The notes beneath the pieces were generated by a model that was not told the DNA's origin, did not search any database, and saw nothing but the letters and a program-made list of their open reading frames with translations. From NCBI RefSeq assembly GCF_006442545.2, contig NZ_CP083952.1, positions 2,411,501-2,475,500 on the forward strand: a stretch of DNA of 64,000 nucleotides. The letters run 5' to 3'. The translations under genes and the position numbers were made by a program. This DNA is from Mesorhizobium sp. B2-1-8 (GTDB taxonomy: Bacteria; Pseudomonadota; Alphaproteobacteria; Rhizobiales; Rhizobiaceae). Shown here in pieces: positions 8,594 to 18,518 of the stretch. The first letter of the stretch is position 1; every line of letters begins with the position of its first letter.

Positions 8594-8801
8594 CGGCAAT
8601 AATTCCTCACGCCTCGAACCCCTCCGATGCCGGCGATGCTACAGGCCTTGTGCGCTCCCGGCCAGTGCGGTGAAACGGCGATGCCAGGGCTGCCATGCCC
8701 ACGAAAAATGCTGTGACTTGGAGCAACCGTTGCGATAATTGTTTGTTGGGTTGAGCCGGCCTTGCCGGAGCAATGAGAAGTTCGCAGCGTGAGGAGTTGC
8801 C

Positions 8802-9725
8802 ATGCTCTGGAGAGGCCGTCGTCAGAGTGACAATATCGAGGACGACCGCAGCGACGGCGGCGGCGGGATCGGTGGCGGCGGTGGTCAGTTCCGCATCCCG
8901 ATCGGTGGCCGCGCCGGTGGCGGTGGCAGCATATTCCTCGTCATCCTGGTGGTGCTGGCCGGATGGTATTTCGGCTTTGATCCCTCGACGATCCTGGGCG
9001 GTGGTGACGGCGGCCTGCTGCCGGGCGGTGGTGGCCAGATTACCGACAACAGTGGCGGCCAGGATAGCGGCGCGGGTACGCCGGCCAATGACGAGATGAA
9101 GCAGTTCGTGGCGACCGTGCTCGCCGAGACGGAAGACACCTGGACAGGCATCTTCAAGTCGCAAGGCCTGACCTATGAGGACCCCAAGCTGGTGCTGTTT
9201 TCCGGCCAGGTACGATCGGCCTGCGGTTTTGCTTCCGCGGCGGCCGGACCGTTCTATTGCCCGGGCGACCACAAGGTCTATCTCGACATGACCTTCTTCC
9301 AGCAACTCGACCAGCAGTTCGGCGCTTCAGGCGAGTTCGCCCGCGCCTACGTCATCGCGCATGAGGTCGGCCACCACGTGCAAAACCTCACCGGCATCAT
9401 GGGTAAGTTCAACCAGATGCGGCAAGGCATGAGCGAAGCCGCTGCCAACCAGCTGTCGGTGCGCATCGAGCTGCAGGCCGACTGCTTCGCCGGCGTGTGG
9501 GCGCATTACACTGGGCAGAAGGGCATATTGGAGCCGGGCGACTTCGAAAGCGCGCTGAATGCCGCCAAGCAGATCGGCGACGATACGCTGCAGAAGAAGA
9601 TGCAGGGCTATGTCGTGCCGGAAAGCTTCAACCACGGCACCTCGCAGCAGCGGCAGACCTGGCTGACGCGCGGCTACAAGAGCGGCAAGCTGTCGGACTG
9701 CAATACGATGAGCGGGGCGCTCTAA
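8802..9725 (+). CDS. Neutral zinc metallopeptidase (YpfJ-like)
   Basis: A 307-residue membrane-anchored metallopeptidase. The N-terminus is Gly-rich and cytosolic (residues 1-43), followed by a single helix (about 44-58, IFLVILVVLAGWYFGF), a Gly-rich linker and the catalytic domain. The zinc motif HExxH is His187-Glu188-Val-Gly-His191 (AHEVGHHVQN). A later Glu/Asp region, RIELQADCFAGVWAH, fits the third ligand site of this family. The C-terminus has the family signature FNHGTSQQRQTWLTRGY. The substrate is unknown. The start has GAGGAG upstream. A hairpin at 9776-9797 follows the gene. Confidence 0.88.
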   Translation: MLWRGRRQSDNIEDDRSDGGGGIGGGGGQFRIPIGGRAGGGGSIFLVILVVLAGWYFGFDPSTILGGGDGGLLPGGGGQITDNSGGQDSGAGTPANDEMKQFVATVLAETEDTWTGIFKSQGLTYEDPKLVLFSGQVRSACGFASAAAGPFYCPGDHKVYLDMTFFQQLDQQFGASGEFARAYVIAHEVGHHVQNLTGIMGKFNQMRQGMSEAAANQLSVRIELQADCFAGVWAHYTGQKGILEPGDFESALNAAKQIGDDTLQKKMQGYVVPESFNHGTSQQRQTWLTRGYKSGKLSDCNTMSGAL

Positions 9726-9775
9726 GCAGTCGTTTTTGGGGCAAAGACCTGATGGCAAAGACGCCGTCAGGGAGT

Positions 9776-9797
9776 GTCAGGATGAAGGCATCCTGAC
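9776..9797 (+). terminator. Hairpin after the metallopeptidase gene
   Basis: A perfect 9-bp stem, GTCAGGATG / CATCCTGAC, with a 4-base loop. No clear T-run follows directly (TGTTCCCG), although CCTTTTTGC is about 20 bases later, so it is a weak terminator or attenuation hairpin. It lies 50 bp after the metallopeptidase stop and 86 bp before the MFS gene. Confidence 0.45.
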
Positions 9798-9882
9798 TGT
9801 TCCCGCATTGTTCCTTTTTGCTTGCTCGCCTATAAGGTGCCTCCGCCCGCGCCCCAGGGCGGCCAGAGGAGCTTGACCGATC

Positions 9883-11145
9883 ATGATCGACCCCAAGACC
9901 GCCAGGCGGGGCCTTGCGCTCGTTTTCACCACGCTGCTGCTCGACATTATCGGCTTCGGCATGATCATGCCGGTGCTGCCGGCTTTTCTCAGGGAATTGA
10001 CCGGCGTCGGCATCAGCGAAGCGGCGATCGAGGGCGGCTGGCTGTTCTTCGTCTATGCGGCCATGCAGTTCTTCTTCGCGCCGATCATGGGCGGCCTGAG
10101 CGACCGGTTCGGACGGCGGCCGATCCTGCTCGCCTCGGTGCTGACCTTCTCCATCGACAATTTGATCTGCGCGATCGCCTGGTCCTATCCGATGCTGTTC
10201 ATCGGGCGTGTGCTGGCCGGCATTTCGGGCGCCAGCTATTCGACGACGTCGGCCTTCATCGCCGATATCTCGAACGACGAGAACCGGGCCAAGAATTTCG
10301 GCCTGCTCGGCATCGCCTTCGGCGTCGGCTTCGTCATCGGGCCGGTGCTGGGCGGATTGCTCGGCACGTTCGGTCCGCGCGTGCCGTTCTTTTTCGCCGC
10401 TGGGCTCGCTTTCGTGAACTTCCTGATCGCGATGTTCTTCCTGCCCGAGACGCTCGATGAAAAGCATCGCCGCCGCTTCGAGTGGAAACGCGCCAACCCG
10501 GTCGGCACGCTCCTGCAGATGCGTAGGTATGAAGGCATCGGCTGGATCGGGTTGGTCTTCTTCCTGATGACGCTCGGCCACATGATGTATCCGGCGGTCT
10601 GGTCGTTCGTCTCCAACTACCGCTATGGCTGGAGCGAGCAGCAGATCGGCTTCTCGCTCGGCGTTTTCGGCCTGTGCGGGGCGATCGTCATGGGCACGGT
10701 GCTGCCACGCGTCATCCCGAGGCTCGGCGAGTGGAGAACGGCGGTCATCGGCCTGACATTCACGGCGGCAAGCGCCTTCGGCTATGCCTTCGCCTCGCAA
10801 GGCTGGATGGTCTATGCGGTGATCGTCGTCGGCTGCCTGGAGGCACTGGCCGATCCGCCGCTCAGAAGCCTCGCCGCCGCCAAGGTGCCGCCTTCGGCAC
10901 AGGGCGAGCTACAAGGCGCGATGACCTCGATCTTCTCGATCACCTCGATCATCACGCCGCTGCTCTACACCGCGGTCTTTTCCTGGTTCACCGGGCCGAG
11001 CGCGCCCGTCACCTTCGGCGGCGCGCCCTACCTGGTCGGTGCGTGCTTCCTGGTGCTGGCGGTCATCGTCTTCGTCACCAAGGTGGCGAGACCGGCGACG
11101 GTCGCTGACGTCGCGACCGAGGTCAAAGATGGAGCACAGGCATGA
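9883..11145 (+). CDS. Tet-type MFS drug-efflux transporter (TCR/Tet-like)
   Basis: A 420-residue, 12-helix major facilitator protein. The start (GLALVFTTLLLDIIGFGMIMPVLP) and the loop 2-3 motif A (GGLSDRFGRRPIL, about residues 67-79) are typical of the TetA/DHA1 proton-drug antiporter group. It pumps a cationic or tetracycline-like compound out across the inner membrane; the real substrate cannot be inferred. AGAGGAG lies 12 bases before the ATG. No TetR gene lies beside it, unlike classic tet modules. Confidence 0.87.
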   Translation: MIDPKTARRGLALVFTTLLLDIIGFGMIMPVLPAFLRELTGVGISEAAIEGGWLFFVYAAMQFFFAPIMGGLSDRFGRRPILLASVLTFSIDNLICAIAWSYPMLFIGRVLAGISGASYSTTSAFIADISNDENRAKNFGLLGIAFGVGFVIGPVLGGLLGTFGPRVPFFFAAGLAFVNFLIAMFFLPETLDEKHRRRFEWKRANPVGTLLQMRRYEGIGWIGLVFFLMTLGHMMYPAVWSFVSNYRYGWSEQQIGFSLGVFGLCGAIVMGTVLPRVIPRLGEWRTAVIGLTFTAASAFGYAFASQGWMVYAVIVVGCLEALADPPLRSLAAAKVPPSAQGELQGAMTSIFSITSIITPLLYTAVFSWFTGPSAPVTFGGAPYLVGACFLVLAVIVFVTKVARPATVADVATEVKDGAQA

Positions 11146-11237
11146 GCCATGACAGCCGCATCGCGCTGACCAGGGGGCCGGTGCTCGGTTCGTAAGGTTG
11201 CGGCGGTTTGCGATACGAAATTGTGGGGCGTTTGTGC

Positions 11238-11410
11238 CGCCCCTCATTGCCCTGCCGGGCATTTCTCCCCGTATAGTGACGGGGAGAAAGACGCTGTCAT
11301 CAGTCGTTTCGCCAATTGCCTACGTTGCAAGAAAGGGCGCTGCGTTCGGTCCGCGGGCTTCTCCCCGTATACGGGGAGAAGGTGCCGGCAGGCGGATGAG
11401 GGGCAGCGCT
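11238..11410. repeat. Mosaic palindromic repeat, head-to-head pair
   Basis: Same building blocks as at 1328-1491 but reordered. Unit C (11238-11289) has the tail complement first and then the CTCCCCGTATAGTGACGGGGAG hairpin. Unit D (11357-11410) has the hairpin first, here shortened to TTCTCCCCGTATACGGGGAGAA, followed by the GGTGCCGGCAGGCGGATGAG tail. The spacer again contains CGTTTCGCCAATTG. It lies between two convergent genes, 11 bp from the carA stop, and may act as a two-way terminator. Confidence 0.75.
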
Positions 11411-11421
11411 GACGGATCGAA

Positions 11422-12627
11422 TCAGGCTCGTTCCACCAGCAATTCCTCGCCGCGCTTCTGGCGGATGAGATTGACGAAGCGGCGGAACAGATAGTGCGAA
11501 TCCTGCGGGCCGGGCGAGGCCTCGGGGTGATGCTGGACCGAGAACACCGGACGGCCGGTCAGCGCGATGCCGCAGTTCGAGCCGTCGAACAGCGAGACAT
11601 GGGTTTCCTCGACGCCGGTGGGTAGCGAGTCGGCGTCGACGGCAAAGCCATGGTTCATCGAGACGATCTCGACCTTGCCCGTGGTGTGATCCTTCACCGG
11701 ATGATTGGCGCCGTGATGGCCCTGGTGCATCTTGGCGGTCTTGCCACCCAGCGCCAGCGCCAGCATCTGGTGGCCGAGGCAGATGCCGAACACCGGGATG
11801 TCGGTCTTGAGCAGGTCCTGGATGACCGGCACGGCATAGTCGCCGGTGGCTTCCGGATCGCCGGGGCCGTTGGAGAGGAAGATGCCGTCGGGCTGCATGG
11901 CGAGGATTTCTTCCGCGTCGGTCTTGGCGGGAACGACGGTGACCTTGGCGCCGAGGCCGGCGAGCAGCCGCAAGATGTTGCGCTTGACGCCGTAGTCGAT
12001 GGCGACGACGTGCAGCGAAGGCTCGGCCTGTTCGCCAAAACCTTCGTTCCACACCCACGGCGTCTCGCGCCAGACCGAGGACTGGCCCGACGTGACCTCC
12101 TTGGCGAGATCGAGCCCGATCAGGCCCGACCATGCGGCGGCGCGCCGCTTCAGGTCGTCGAGGTCGAAGACGCCATCCGGCGCGTGAGCGATGACCGCGT
12201 TGGGCATGCCCTTTTCGCGGATCAGCGCGGTGAGCGCGCGGGTGTCGATGCCCGAGAGCGCGACGATGCCGCGCTTCTTCAGCCACTGGTCGAGGTGGCC
12301 CGCGGCGCGGTAACTGGACGGGTTGGTGACATCGGCCTTGAACACGGCGCCGACGGCGCCGGCGCGGGCGGCCGGATTGAGGTCTTCGATGTCCTCGCCA
12401 TTGGTGCCGATATTGCCGATATGCGGGAAGGTGAAGGTGACGATCTGGCCGGCATAGGAGGGGTCGGTGAGGATTTCCTGGTAGCCGGTGAGCGCGGTGT
12501 TGAAGCAGACTTCGGCGACGGCGGAGCCGGTGGCGCCCAGGCCGCGCCCTTCGATGACGGTGCCGTCCGCCAGCACCAGCAGGGCGGTCGGCTTTTCAGT
12601 GGCCCAGGCGGGCGTCATCTCGGCCAT
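11422..12627 (-). CDS. carA: Carbamoyl-phosphate synthase small subunit
   Basis: A 401-residue glutaminase subunit of carbamoyl-phosphate synthase, feeding arginine and pyrimidine synthesis. The N-terminal domain begins KPTALLVLADGTVIEGRGLG. The C-terminal class I amidotransferase has nucleophile Cys283 (FGICLGHQML) and His367/Glu369 (VQHHPEASPGP). It hands ammonia to CarB, which is not in the window. The start at 12627 has AGGAG 7 bases upstream; an upstream ATG would add 19 unconserved residues. It is divergent from the YqeY gene. Confidence 0.97.
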   Translation of the reverse strand: MAEMTPAWATEKPTALLVLADGTVIEGRGLGATGSAVAEVCFNTALTGYQEILTDPSYAGQIVTFTFPHIGNIGTNGEDIEDLNPAARAGAVGAVFKADVTNPSSYRAAGHLDQWLKKRGIVALSGIDTRALTALIREKGMPNAVIAHAPDGVFDLDDLKRRAAAWSGLIGLDLAKEVTSGQSSVWRETPWVWNEGFGEQAEPSLHVVAIDYGVKRNILRLLAGLGAKVTVVPAKTDAEEILAMQPDGIFLSNGPGDPEATGDYAVPVIQDLLKTDIPVFGICLGHQMLALALGGKTAKMHQGHHGANHPVKDHTTGKVEIVSMNHGFAVDADSLPTGVEETHVSLFDGSNCGIALTGRPVFSVQHHPEASPGPQDSHYLFRRFVNLIRQKRGEELLVERA

Positions 12628-12901
12628 GGCGGCACTCCTATCAAGCCGCGCGCTTCCATAGCCCGGCGGGCATTGGCGCGGCAAACGGCGCGAAGCGGCG
12701 AATTCGCGGCCTCACGCACTCAAGCTTCAGTTCATGCAAGGCCCAGTACATAGGGGAAGGGGGCAGGGCGGTCAATGATCATGCGAAATGCCGCCGCGAT
12801 TTATTTCATTGAGGAATATCATAGGCTTGCCCTGGCATATGAGGGTTTGCGTTGGCCTGTCCCCGGCGCTATTGTCCGCGCCGACCGAAGGAGAGAGAGC
12901 A

Positions 12902-13351
12902 ATGCGCGCGAAAATCGCCGAATCCCTGAAGACCGCGATGAAGGCGCAGGACAAGCACCGGCTGCCGACATTGCGGCTGATCCAGGCCGCCATCCACGAC
13001 CGCGACATTGCCAATCGCGGTGCCAGCAAGGAACCCGCCAGCGACGAGGAAATCCTGCAGATCCTGGCTAAGATGGTGAAGCAGCGCGAGGAATCGGCCA
13101 AGGCATTCGAGGACGGCAAGCGGCCGGAGCTGGCGGCGCAGGAACGTGGCGAGATGGAGATCATCCGCGGCTTCCTGCCGACGCAGCTCGACGATGCGGC
13201 GGTCACGGCGGCGGCGCGCGAGGCGATTGCCGCGACCGGTGCGGCCAGCCAGAAGGACATGGGCAAGGTGATCGCCGCGCTGAAGCAGAAATATGCGGGG
13301 CAGATGGATTTTGGCAAGGCGAGCGGCATCGTCAAGGGGTTGCTGCAATAG
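12902..13351 (+). CDS. GatB/YqeY domain protein
   Basis: A 149-residue YqeY-family protein, related to the helical tail domain of GatB and suggested to bind tRNA or act on aminoacyl-tRNA; its exact role is unknown. It has the typical all-helical pattern (TLRLIQAAIHDRDIA, AKMVKQREESAKAFE, then ERGEMEIIRGFLPTQL). GAAGGAGAG lies 6-8 bases before the ATG at 12902. In many alphaproteobacteria it precedes dnaG-rpoD; here 11.7 kb of other genes intervene. Confidence 0.93.
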   Translation: MRAKIAESLKTAMKAQDKHRLPTLRLIQAAIHDRDIANRGASKEPASDEEILQILAKMVKQREESAKAFEDGKRPELAAQERGEMEIIRGFLPTQLDDAAVTAAAREAIAATGAASQKDMGKVIAALKQKYAGQMDFGKASGIVKGLLQ

Positions 13352-13396
13352 GGCTTTTACCGTCGCGGCTTGTGAACCACATTTGAAGGGTACCCT

Positions 13397-14551
13397 ATGG
13401 GCGCAGCAATGAGCCGCGAAGCCTACATTAGAAGCCTATTCACTGGTGCCGATCAGCGCCAGAATTTCCAGACCATGGATACGATCTTTCCAGTCGGGCG
13501 GATGTCGGCATCTCCGGAACCCTTTGTTTTCCCGAGGGCGGCGGAAATAGCCTTGCCGGCGAACTACCGGTATGAAGGGAAATCCAGGTCGATCGATAGT
13601 TTCCTCGAAGAAACCGAAACCATGGCGCTGCTCGTACTGAAAGGTGGTGTGCTCGTGTTTGAGCGCTATGCGCCTTGGGGTGGTCGGGATAGGCGATGGA
13701 AGTCCATGTCAGTGGCCAAGAGCGTCATTTCCGCCTCCCTCGGGATTGCCGTCGGCACTGGATTGGTCGCTACTCTCGATGACAGCATTTCCTCTTACCT
13801 GCCGGAATTGAGCGGGTCGGCGTATGACGGCGTGCGTATCAAAGATGTGCTTCAAATGTCCTCTGGAGCCGGTTGGAATGAGGACTACAGCGACCCTGAT
13901 TCGGACATCAACCGCTTCGCCGCGATCACGGCCAAAGGCGGCTCATTCAATGGCTTTCCACCGACTTTGAAGAGAGCGACAGAGCCGGGCACCTTCAATT
14001 TCTACAATAGCACCGATACCCAGGTGCTCGGAATGCTGCTCAAGCGCGTCACTGCCCGTCCGATCCATGCCTACATCCAAGACGTTCTCTGGCACCCTCT
14101 TGGCATGGAATCGGAAGCATTCTGGCTGCTCGACGATACGGGAATGGAAATGGCTTATGCCGGCCTCAACGCCACAGCGCTGGACTATCTCAAGATTGGC
14201 GAATTGTTTCGGTTGGGGGGATGCTGGCAGGGGCACCAGATCGTTCCCAATGGGTGGGTGAAGGCTTCGATCACTCCTGACGCACCGCACTTGATGCCGG
14301 GCGATACGAGCCGCTCCGATTCTCTGTGGGGGTACGGCTACCAGTGGTGGATTATGGATGGAACCGAGGGAGAGTTTGCGGCTGTCGGCGTCTACAATCA
14401 GTTCATCTATGTAAATCCGGCGCGCGACATCGTCATGGTAAAGCTTTCAGCCAACCGCCGATATGGCCTTACCAACGACGAAACGTCATATCGCGAGCTT
14501 GAGACGATCGAAGCGCTACGAGAGATCGCCATTGTCGCTTCAGGCCAATAG
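13397..14551 (+). CDS. Serine hydrolase, class C beta-lactamase fold
   Basis: A 384-residue cytosolic serine hydrolase of the beta-lactamase/6-aminohexanoate-dimer-hydrolase (NylB-like) group. The catalytic motif is Ser105-Val-Ala-Lys108 (WKSMSVAKS), with a tyrosine motif at Tyr203 (FNFYNSTDTQ). Conserved family segments include LQMSSGAGWNEDYSDPDSD and LWGYGYQWW. No signal peptide is visible. The substrate may be a small amide or ester. Its base composition is less GC-rich than the neighbours, which hints at acquisition. It lies 45 bp after the YqeY gene. A hairpin with arms TTCCCGGA/TCCGGGAA (14564-14594) follows. Confidence 0.85.
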   Translation: MGAAMSREAYIRSLFTGADQRQNFQTMDTIFPVGRMSASPEPFVFPRAAEIALPANYRYEGKSRSIDSFLEETETMALLVLKGGVLVFERYAPWGGRDRRWKSMSVAKSVISASLGIAVGTGLVATLDDSISSYLPELSGSAYDGVRIKDVLQMSSGAGWNEDYSDPDSDINRFAAITAKGGSFNGFPPTLKRATEPGTFNFYNSTDTQVLGMLLKRVTARPIHAYIQDVLWHPLGMESEAFWLLDDTGMEMAYAGLNATALDYLKIGELFRLGGCWQGHQIVPNGWVKASITPDAPHLMPGDTSRSDSLWGYGYQWWIMDGTEGEFAAVGVYNQFIYVNPARDIVMVKLSANRRYGLTNDETSYRELETIEALREIAIVASGQ

Positions 14552-14731
14552 TTTCCTGGAGCATTCCCGGATGCCGACTGACCGGCTCCGGGAACTCCCC
14601 TGATATCAGGTGTCCGTTTCACTGACCGGGCCGGCGTTTGAGTTCCAACGCGCGGCGCAATGCCGGCGCTTCCTGCTTTTGAAGCGACGGCCAGAAGTGC
14701 GGTTCAGATACCATTGCGTAACTGCTGAACA

Positions 14732-16279
14732 TCACGCGGCCGGAATTCCGGCCGCTCTCAGGCCGTCGACATACAGGTCCAGCATCCAGCGATGCCGCAG
14801 TCGGCTCATGCCAGCGCTGCCGAGATTGTAGCTGGGCTGGATCTGGAGAAGCGCCGATGCCGCGGCATTTGCTTCTTCCAGCCTGCCGCCATGCGCAAGC
14901 GCCGCGCTTAGATATCGCCGGGCGATCGTATGGCTCGGCACCAGGGAGATGATGCGCTCGCTCAGGCGCACCGTGTCCTCGAATCGTCCCGCGAAGAAAT
15001 GCGCGGCAGCCATGCCGAGCAGCGGGAAATAGTCGCGCGGGTCCATCGGGCTCATTTTGCGCGCAGCCTTGAACTGCTCGATGGCCCTGTCGCTTTCCCC
15101 TGCATAGACGAACACCCAGCCGCAATAGGAGCGGATGGCGTGCGAGCTTGGATGCAGTTCGAGCGCGCGGTCGGCCAGTTCGAGCGCATCGTCGAAGCCG
15201 TTCGAGAACATGGCATACGACCATGCCGCCGTTGCAAGCGAGAGCGGATTTTCCGGATCGGCGGCGACGGCGCGTCTCGCCAGGGCGCAGGATTCGGCAA
15301 AAGCCCCGTTGCGATCCCACGCCCATCCATTGAGTGCCATGCGGCCGACGCAGTCGGCCAGCGCCGCGAGCGCGTCCGAATAGGCTTCGTCCTGCCTGAG
15401 CGCCGCACGCAACAACCCCTCGGCCTCGCGAAAGGAGGCTTCCGTGTAGGCATAGAGGAAAGGCAGAGCCCGCAGATAGAGGTCGTAAGCGTCGAGGCTT
15501 CCTGGCGGTTTGCTGCGTGCCCGCTCGATCTCGGCGAGGCGCAGGTTGGGCTCGACAGCCCCCAGTACGCTCACCGCGACGCGATCCTGAAGCTCGAAAA
15601 TGTCGGTCAGGTCTCCGTCATAACGGCCTGCCCAGAGCTGCCGCCCGGTCTCGCTCTCGACGAGGAGGCCGACCAGCCGGACGTGCCCGTCCTGCTTCCG
15701 GACCGATCCTTCGAGGATGTAGCGTACACCGAGCTCCTTGGCGATCCGGCGCGCGTCGAGTTCCTTGCCGCGGTAGGCGAAGGACGAACTTCTGGCGATC
15801 ACAAACAGCCAGCGCAAGCGGCTGAGGGCCGCGATGATGTCTTCTGCGATGCCGTCCGCGAAGTAGGCGTCTTCGTCGTCGCCGAGGTTCTCGAAGGGCA
15901 GCACCGCGATGGATGGCCGTTGATCCGCGGCGGTTGGCCGCCCATGGTCGGCGGCGGGTGCAAGCAGGCACCTGCCGCCAGCATCGCCGATCCATCCGCC
16001 CAGCATATAGCCGCGACCGGAAACGGTCCGCAGCGTTCGACGCAGTTCCGGCCCGAGGGCGGAACGGATGTCGGACACACAGCGCGCCAGCGAATCGTCG
16101 GTCACGGTGAGGCCGGGCCAGTTCGCCTCGGCCAATTCCTGCTTGGAGACGACACGACCGACATTCCTGGCGAGGTGAATCAACAGGCCGAGCGAGCGGC
16201 GGCGCAGGACAACTTGCCGACCGGCGCTGTCGACAAGCTCGTTCCTGTCCAGATCGATCGATAGCTGGTCGGTTGCCAA
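14732..16279 (-). CDS. Winged-helix regulator with TolB-like and TPR domains
   Basis: A 515-residue cytosolic regulator. An OmpR/CadC-type winged helix (residues about 5-95; LIHLARNVGRVVSKQELAEA and VRTVSGRGYML-type end) is followed by a TolB-like segment (IAVLPFENLGDDEDAYFADG, about 123-142) and multiple TPR-like repeats (about 280-500). Similar proteins are often annotated as adenylate-cyclase-like regulators, but no cyclase domain is present. Unlike CadC, no transmembrane helix is visible between the winged helix and the C-terminal part. It faces the GNAT gene at 16420 across 140 bp, its best candidate target. Confidence 0.82.
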   Translation of the reverse strand: MATDQLSIDLDRNELVDSAGRQVVLRRRSLGLLIHLARNVGRVVSKQELAEANWPGLTVTDDSLARCVSDIRSALGPELRRTLRTVSGRGYMLGGWIGDAGGRCLLAPAADHGRPTAADQRPSIAVLPFENLGDDEDAYFADGIAEDIIAALSRLRWLFVIARSSSFAYRGKELDARRIAKELGVRYILEGSVRKQDGHVRLVGLLVESETGRQLWAGRYDGDLTDIFELQDRVAVSVLGAVEPNLRLAEIERARSKPPGSLDAYDLYLRALPFLYAYTEASFREAEGLLRAALRQDEAYSDALAALADCVGRMALNGWAWDRNGAFAESCALARRAVAADPENPLSLATAAWSYAMFSNGFDDALELADRALELHPSSHAIRSYCGWVFVYAGESDRAIEQFKAARKMSPMDPRDYFPLLGMAAAHFFAGRFEDTVRLSERIISLVPSHTIARRYLSAALAHGGRLEEANAAASALLQIQPSYNLGSAGMSRLRHRWMLDLYVDGLRAAGIPAA

Positions 16280-16419
16280 GCCTGCGCCCCTGCCGTGAAG
16301 ACATGGAAGGCAAGCTCATTTCCACCCACCGCGCAAGACCAGCGAATTCAGGAAAATTTCAGCTTCGTTTCCTGACGGGGCGCTCGGCACGACCTATCGT
16401 GCCACCCGGATAGGCACCC

Positions 16420-17229
16420 ATGGGCAAGCCCGACATGGCCGGTTACTTCGGAACAGATCATCAGCAGGCGCTGCAACGGCGCACGCACGAGAAGCGCCAT
16501 TGGATCGCCGCGACGCCTGGCATCTACAACGCCGGACGCTTCATGGGGGTCGATGATCCCGACAGGCTGCCATGGAGCGCGCTGGAGACGATGCTCGGCC
16601 GCGACGGCCTGCTCGGGTTGCGGATGATTTCGCCGCAGCAGGCGGCGCGCTGCTTTCCCAGGCTCGAGGCCATGGAATGCCGGATCGACACCTGGGACAT
16701 TCTCACGGGCGAGCCGCACGATGCCGGCAGGCAGGCGCAAGCCATCATCGCGCGGGGAATGCCTGGCGGCATCGCGATGCGATTGCCGCTGACAAATGCG
16801 AAAAGCGCCGACACCCGCTCGGTCCAGCAGTTCCTTGCCGCGCACGGCCTTGCACCGTTTCCCGGAACGATGCTGGCGGCCCGGCCGCCGCGCGCGATGA
16901 CAATCGTGCTTGGTGACGACCGCGGCCGCATCGCCGCGACCGGGCACACTTATTTCCCGCACAACACGCACAGCCCTTTTTGCGACCACGCCTGGCTGGG
17001 CCTGGTTGCCGTCGCCGAGCCATGGCGAGGCAAGGGGCTTGGCCGTCTCGTCAACGCGCTGCTCGTCGATTGCGCCTTCAGCGAACTTGGCGCGCGGCAC
17101 GTCTACGAGATGGTCGCACCCTCGAACCAGGTGTCGCGGCGCATGGCCGAGGGCTGCGGCCTGCGGCACGCTGCCGATCTCCGCTGCGGTGTCGCCATGC
17201 CAGCCGGCACGGCGACGTTCACACGCTGA
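16420..17229 (+). CDS. GNAT-family N-acetyltransferase
   Basis: A 269-residue acetyltransferase. The GNAT fold is in the C-terminal half, with the acetyl-CoA loop VAEPWRGKGLGRLVNALL (RxxGxG type) and the following SNQVSRRMAEGCGL helix that closes the fold. The N-terminal ~140 residues are not typical GNAT and may shape the acceptor site. The acceptor is unknown. Divergent from the winged-helix/TPR regulator at 14732. Confidence 0.8.
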   Translation: MGKPDMAGYFGTDHQQALQRRTHEKRHWIAATPGIYNAGRFMGVDDPDRLPWSALETMLGRDGLLGLRMISPQQAARCFPRLEAMECRIDTWDILTGEPHDAGRQAQAIIARGMPGGIAMRLPLTNAKSADTRSVQQFLAAHGLAPFPGTMLAARPPRAMTIVLGDDRGRIAATGHTYFPHNTHSPFCDHAWLGLVAVAEPWRGKGLGRLVNALLVDCAFSELGARHVYEMVAPSNQVSRRMAEGCGLRHAADLRCGVAMPAGTATFTR

Positions 17230-17299
17230 GGTCAGCCGAGGGATCAGTCGCGGCGTTCATCCAGATGGGGATCAAGCGCGGCGCCCGCCAGGGTGGGTC

Positions 17300-18292
17300 T
17301 CACGGCTCCTTGCAGATCGGCAGTGGCTGCGCGGGTGGTGCGGGATGATCCTTCTTGTACTGGGCGATGACAGGCTCAAGGGTTTTTCGCGGCCAGAATT
17401 TCGGCGTCCCGATTTCCTTGAGGCACGATGCGTTCCAGTAGGTGCCTGAAGCGGCATGGCCGCCCGCAACGGCGGCGATGTCGCGCGATTCCGGATAGAT
17501 GTAGAGCGTGGTCGGATTGTCCTTCACCATCGAGATGAGTTGCCTGGCATCGGCCGGGGACCAGCTGGTGCAGCCATTGCTGCGGCCGCCAGCATAGTCC
17601 ACCAGCTTGCCGAACGGCACCAGACCGTCATGGTCGGCATAGGAGTTGCTGGGGCTTTTGCGCATGCACATGGTGCGCAGCACTTGCGCCGCATGGCCGC
17701 CGATCACGCGCTGCCTTGCGTTGGCGGCTTCGCCTTCACCGTCGAACTGGATGAAGGTGCGCTGGAAAGCTACGTCCTGTTTCGCACCGGTGCGATAAAA
17801 GCCCTTGAACGAGGTTTTCGCTTCGCTGGTCATGTAGGCGCCGCCGGCGGTCAGTTCCGAATCCATGGCATTGCCGAAGTTCTTGGCGCAGCGTCTGCCG
17901 TTCGAAAAGTCCACGATGCCTTTCAGGTTCCGGCCGCCGCCGTGACCCGACGAAATCGCACTGAACGACTGGCTGGCTTCGCACACGACATAATAGCGGC
18001 GCCCGAGCACGCCATTGCCCAGGTCGCCGGGACGGGTGGCGTCCATGGCGAAGTAGCAGGGGTTCCTGACCGCGCCCTGCGCCACCTTCTTCAGGTAAAG
18101 CGCGCGCGCCCGCTCCAGCACCACTTGTGAAATCTGGCCATCGCCATTGCCGACATGGGCCTCCAGCCAGGCCGGAATGGCCGATGGCGCGGCAAAGGAC
18201 CGGGCCGATGCCATCAAGGCAATGACGACGACGAGAAGGCCGAGGAGCGCAACGACACCCAAGGGGACAGATCTCAACCGCACCAGACCCAT
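17300..18292 (-). CDS. Exported L,D-transpeptidase-like protein (YkuD_2 type)
   Basis: About 330 residues with an N-terminal hydrophobic segment (VVALLGLLVVVIALMASARSFA), probably a signal anchor or uncleaved signal. The C-terminal domain has an RSNGCTSW motif and an upstream IGGHAAQV, matching the His...Gly-Cys layout of murein L,D-transpeptidase-like domains (family pattern His, then SxGC). If active it would crosslink or edit peptidoglycan in the periplasm. Several Cys pairs suggest disulfides. The start is uncertain: ATG 18292 has AGGAG too close (1 base); TTG 18322 and GTG 18283 are alternatives. Confidence 0.7.
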   Translation of the reverse strand: MGLVRLRSVPLGVVALLGLLVVVIALMASARSFAAPSAIPAWLEAHVGNGDGQISQVVLERARALYLKKVAQGAVRNPCYFAMDATRPGDLGNGVLGRRYYVVCEASQSFSAISSGHGGGRNLKGIVDFSNGRRCAKNFGNAMDSELTAGGAYMTSEAKTSFKGFYRTGAKQDVAFQRTFIQFDGEGEAANARQRVIGGHAAQVLRTMCMRKSPSNSYADHDGLVPFGKLVDYAGGRSNGCTSWSPADARQLISMVKDNPTTLYIYPESRDIAAVAGGHAASGTYWNASCLKEIGTPKFWPRKTLEPVIAQYKKDHPAPPAQPLPICKEP

Positions 18293-18518
18293 TCTCCTGT
18301 CGAAGCCGTTCGTGATCCCCAACGGTGAATCACCAGAGGACGATCATAAAATAGCATAATCATAAAACGCCGCGCGCCATCAGGCGAAACACATCTTGTT
18401 TAGCGCGCCGGCAAGTATGCGTGACAAGCCCGGGCCGACGCGCAACCTTCCAGGCGGCGAGCCCTTGAGGCGGATGCTTGCCTCGGTTATGCCGCCGTGG
18501 TGGCAAGGAGCGCGGATC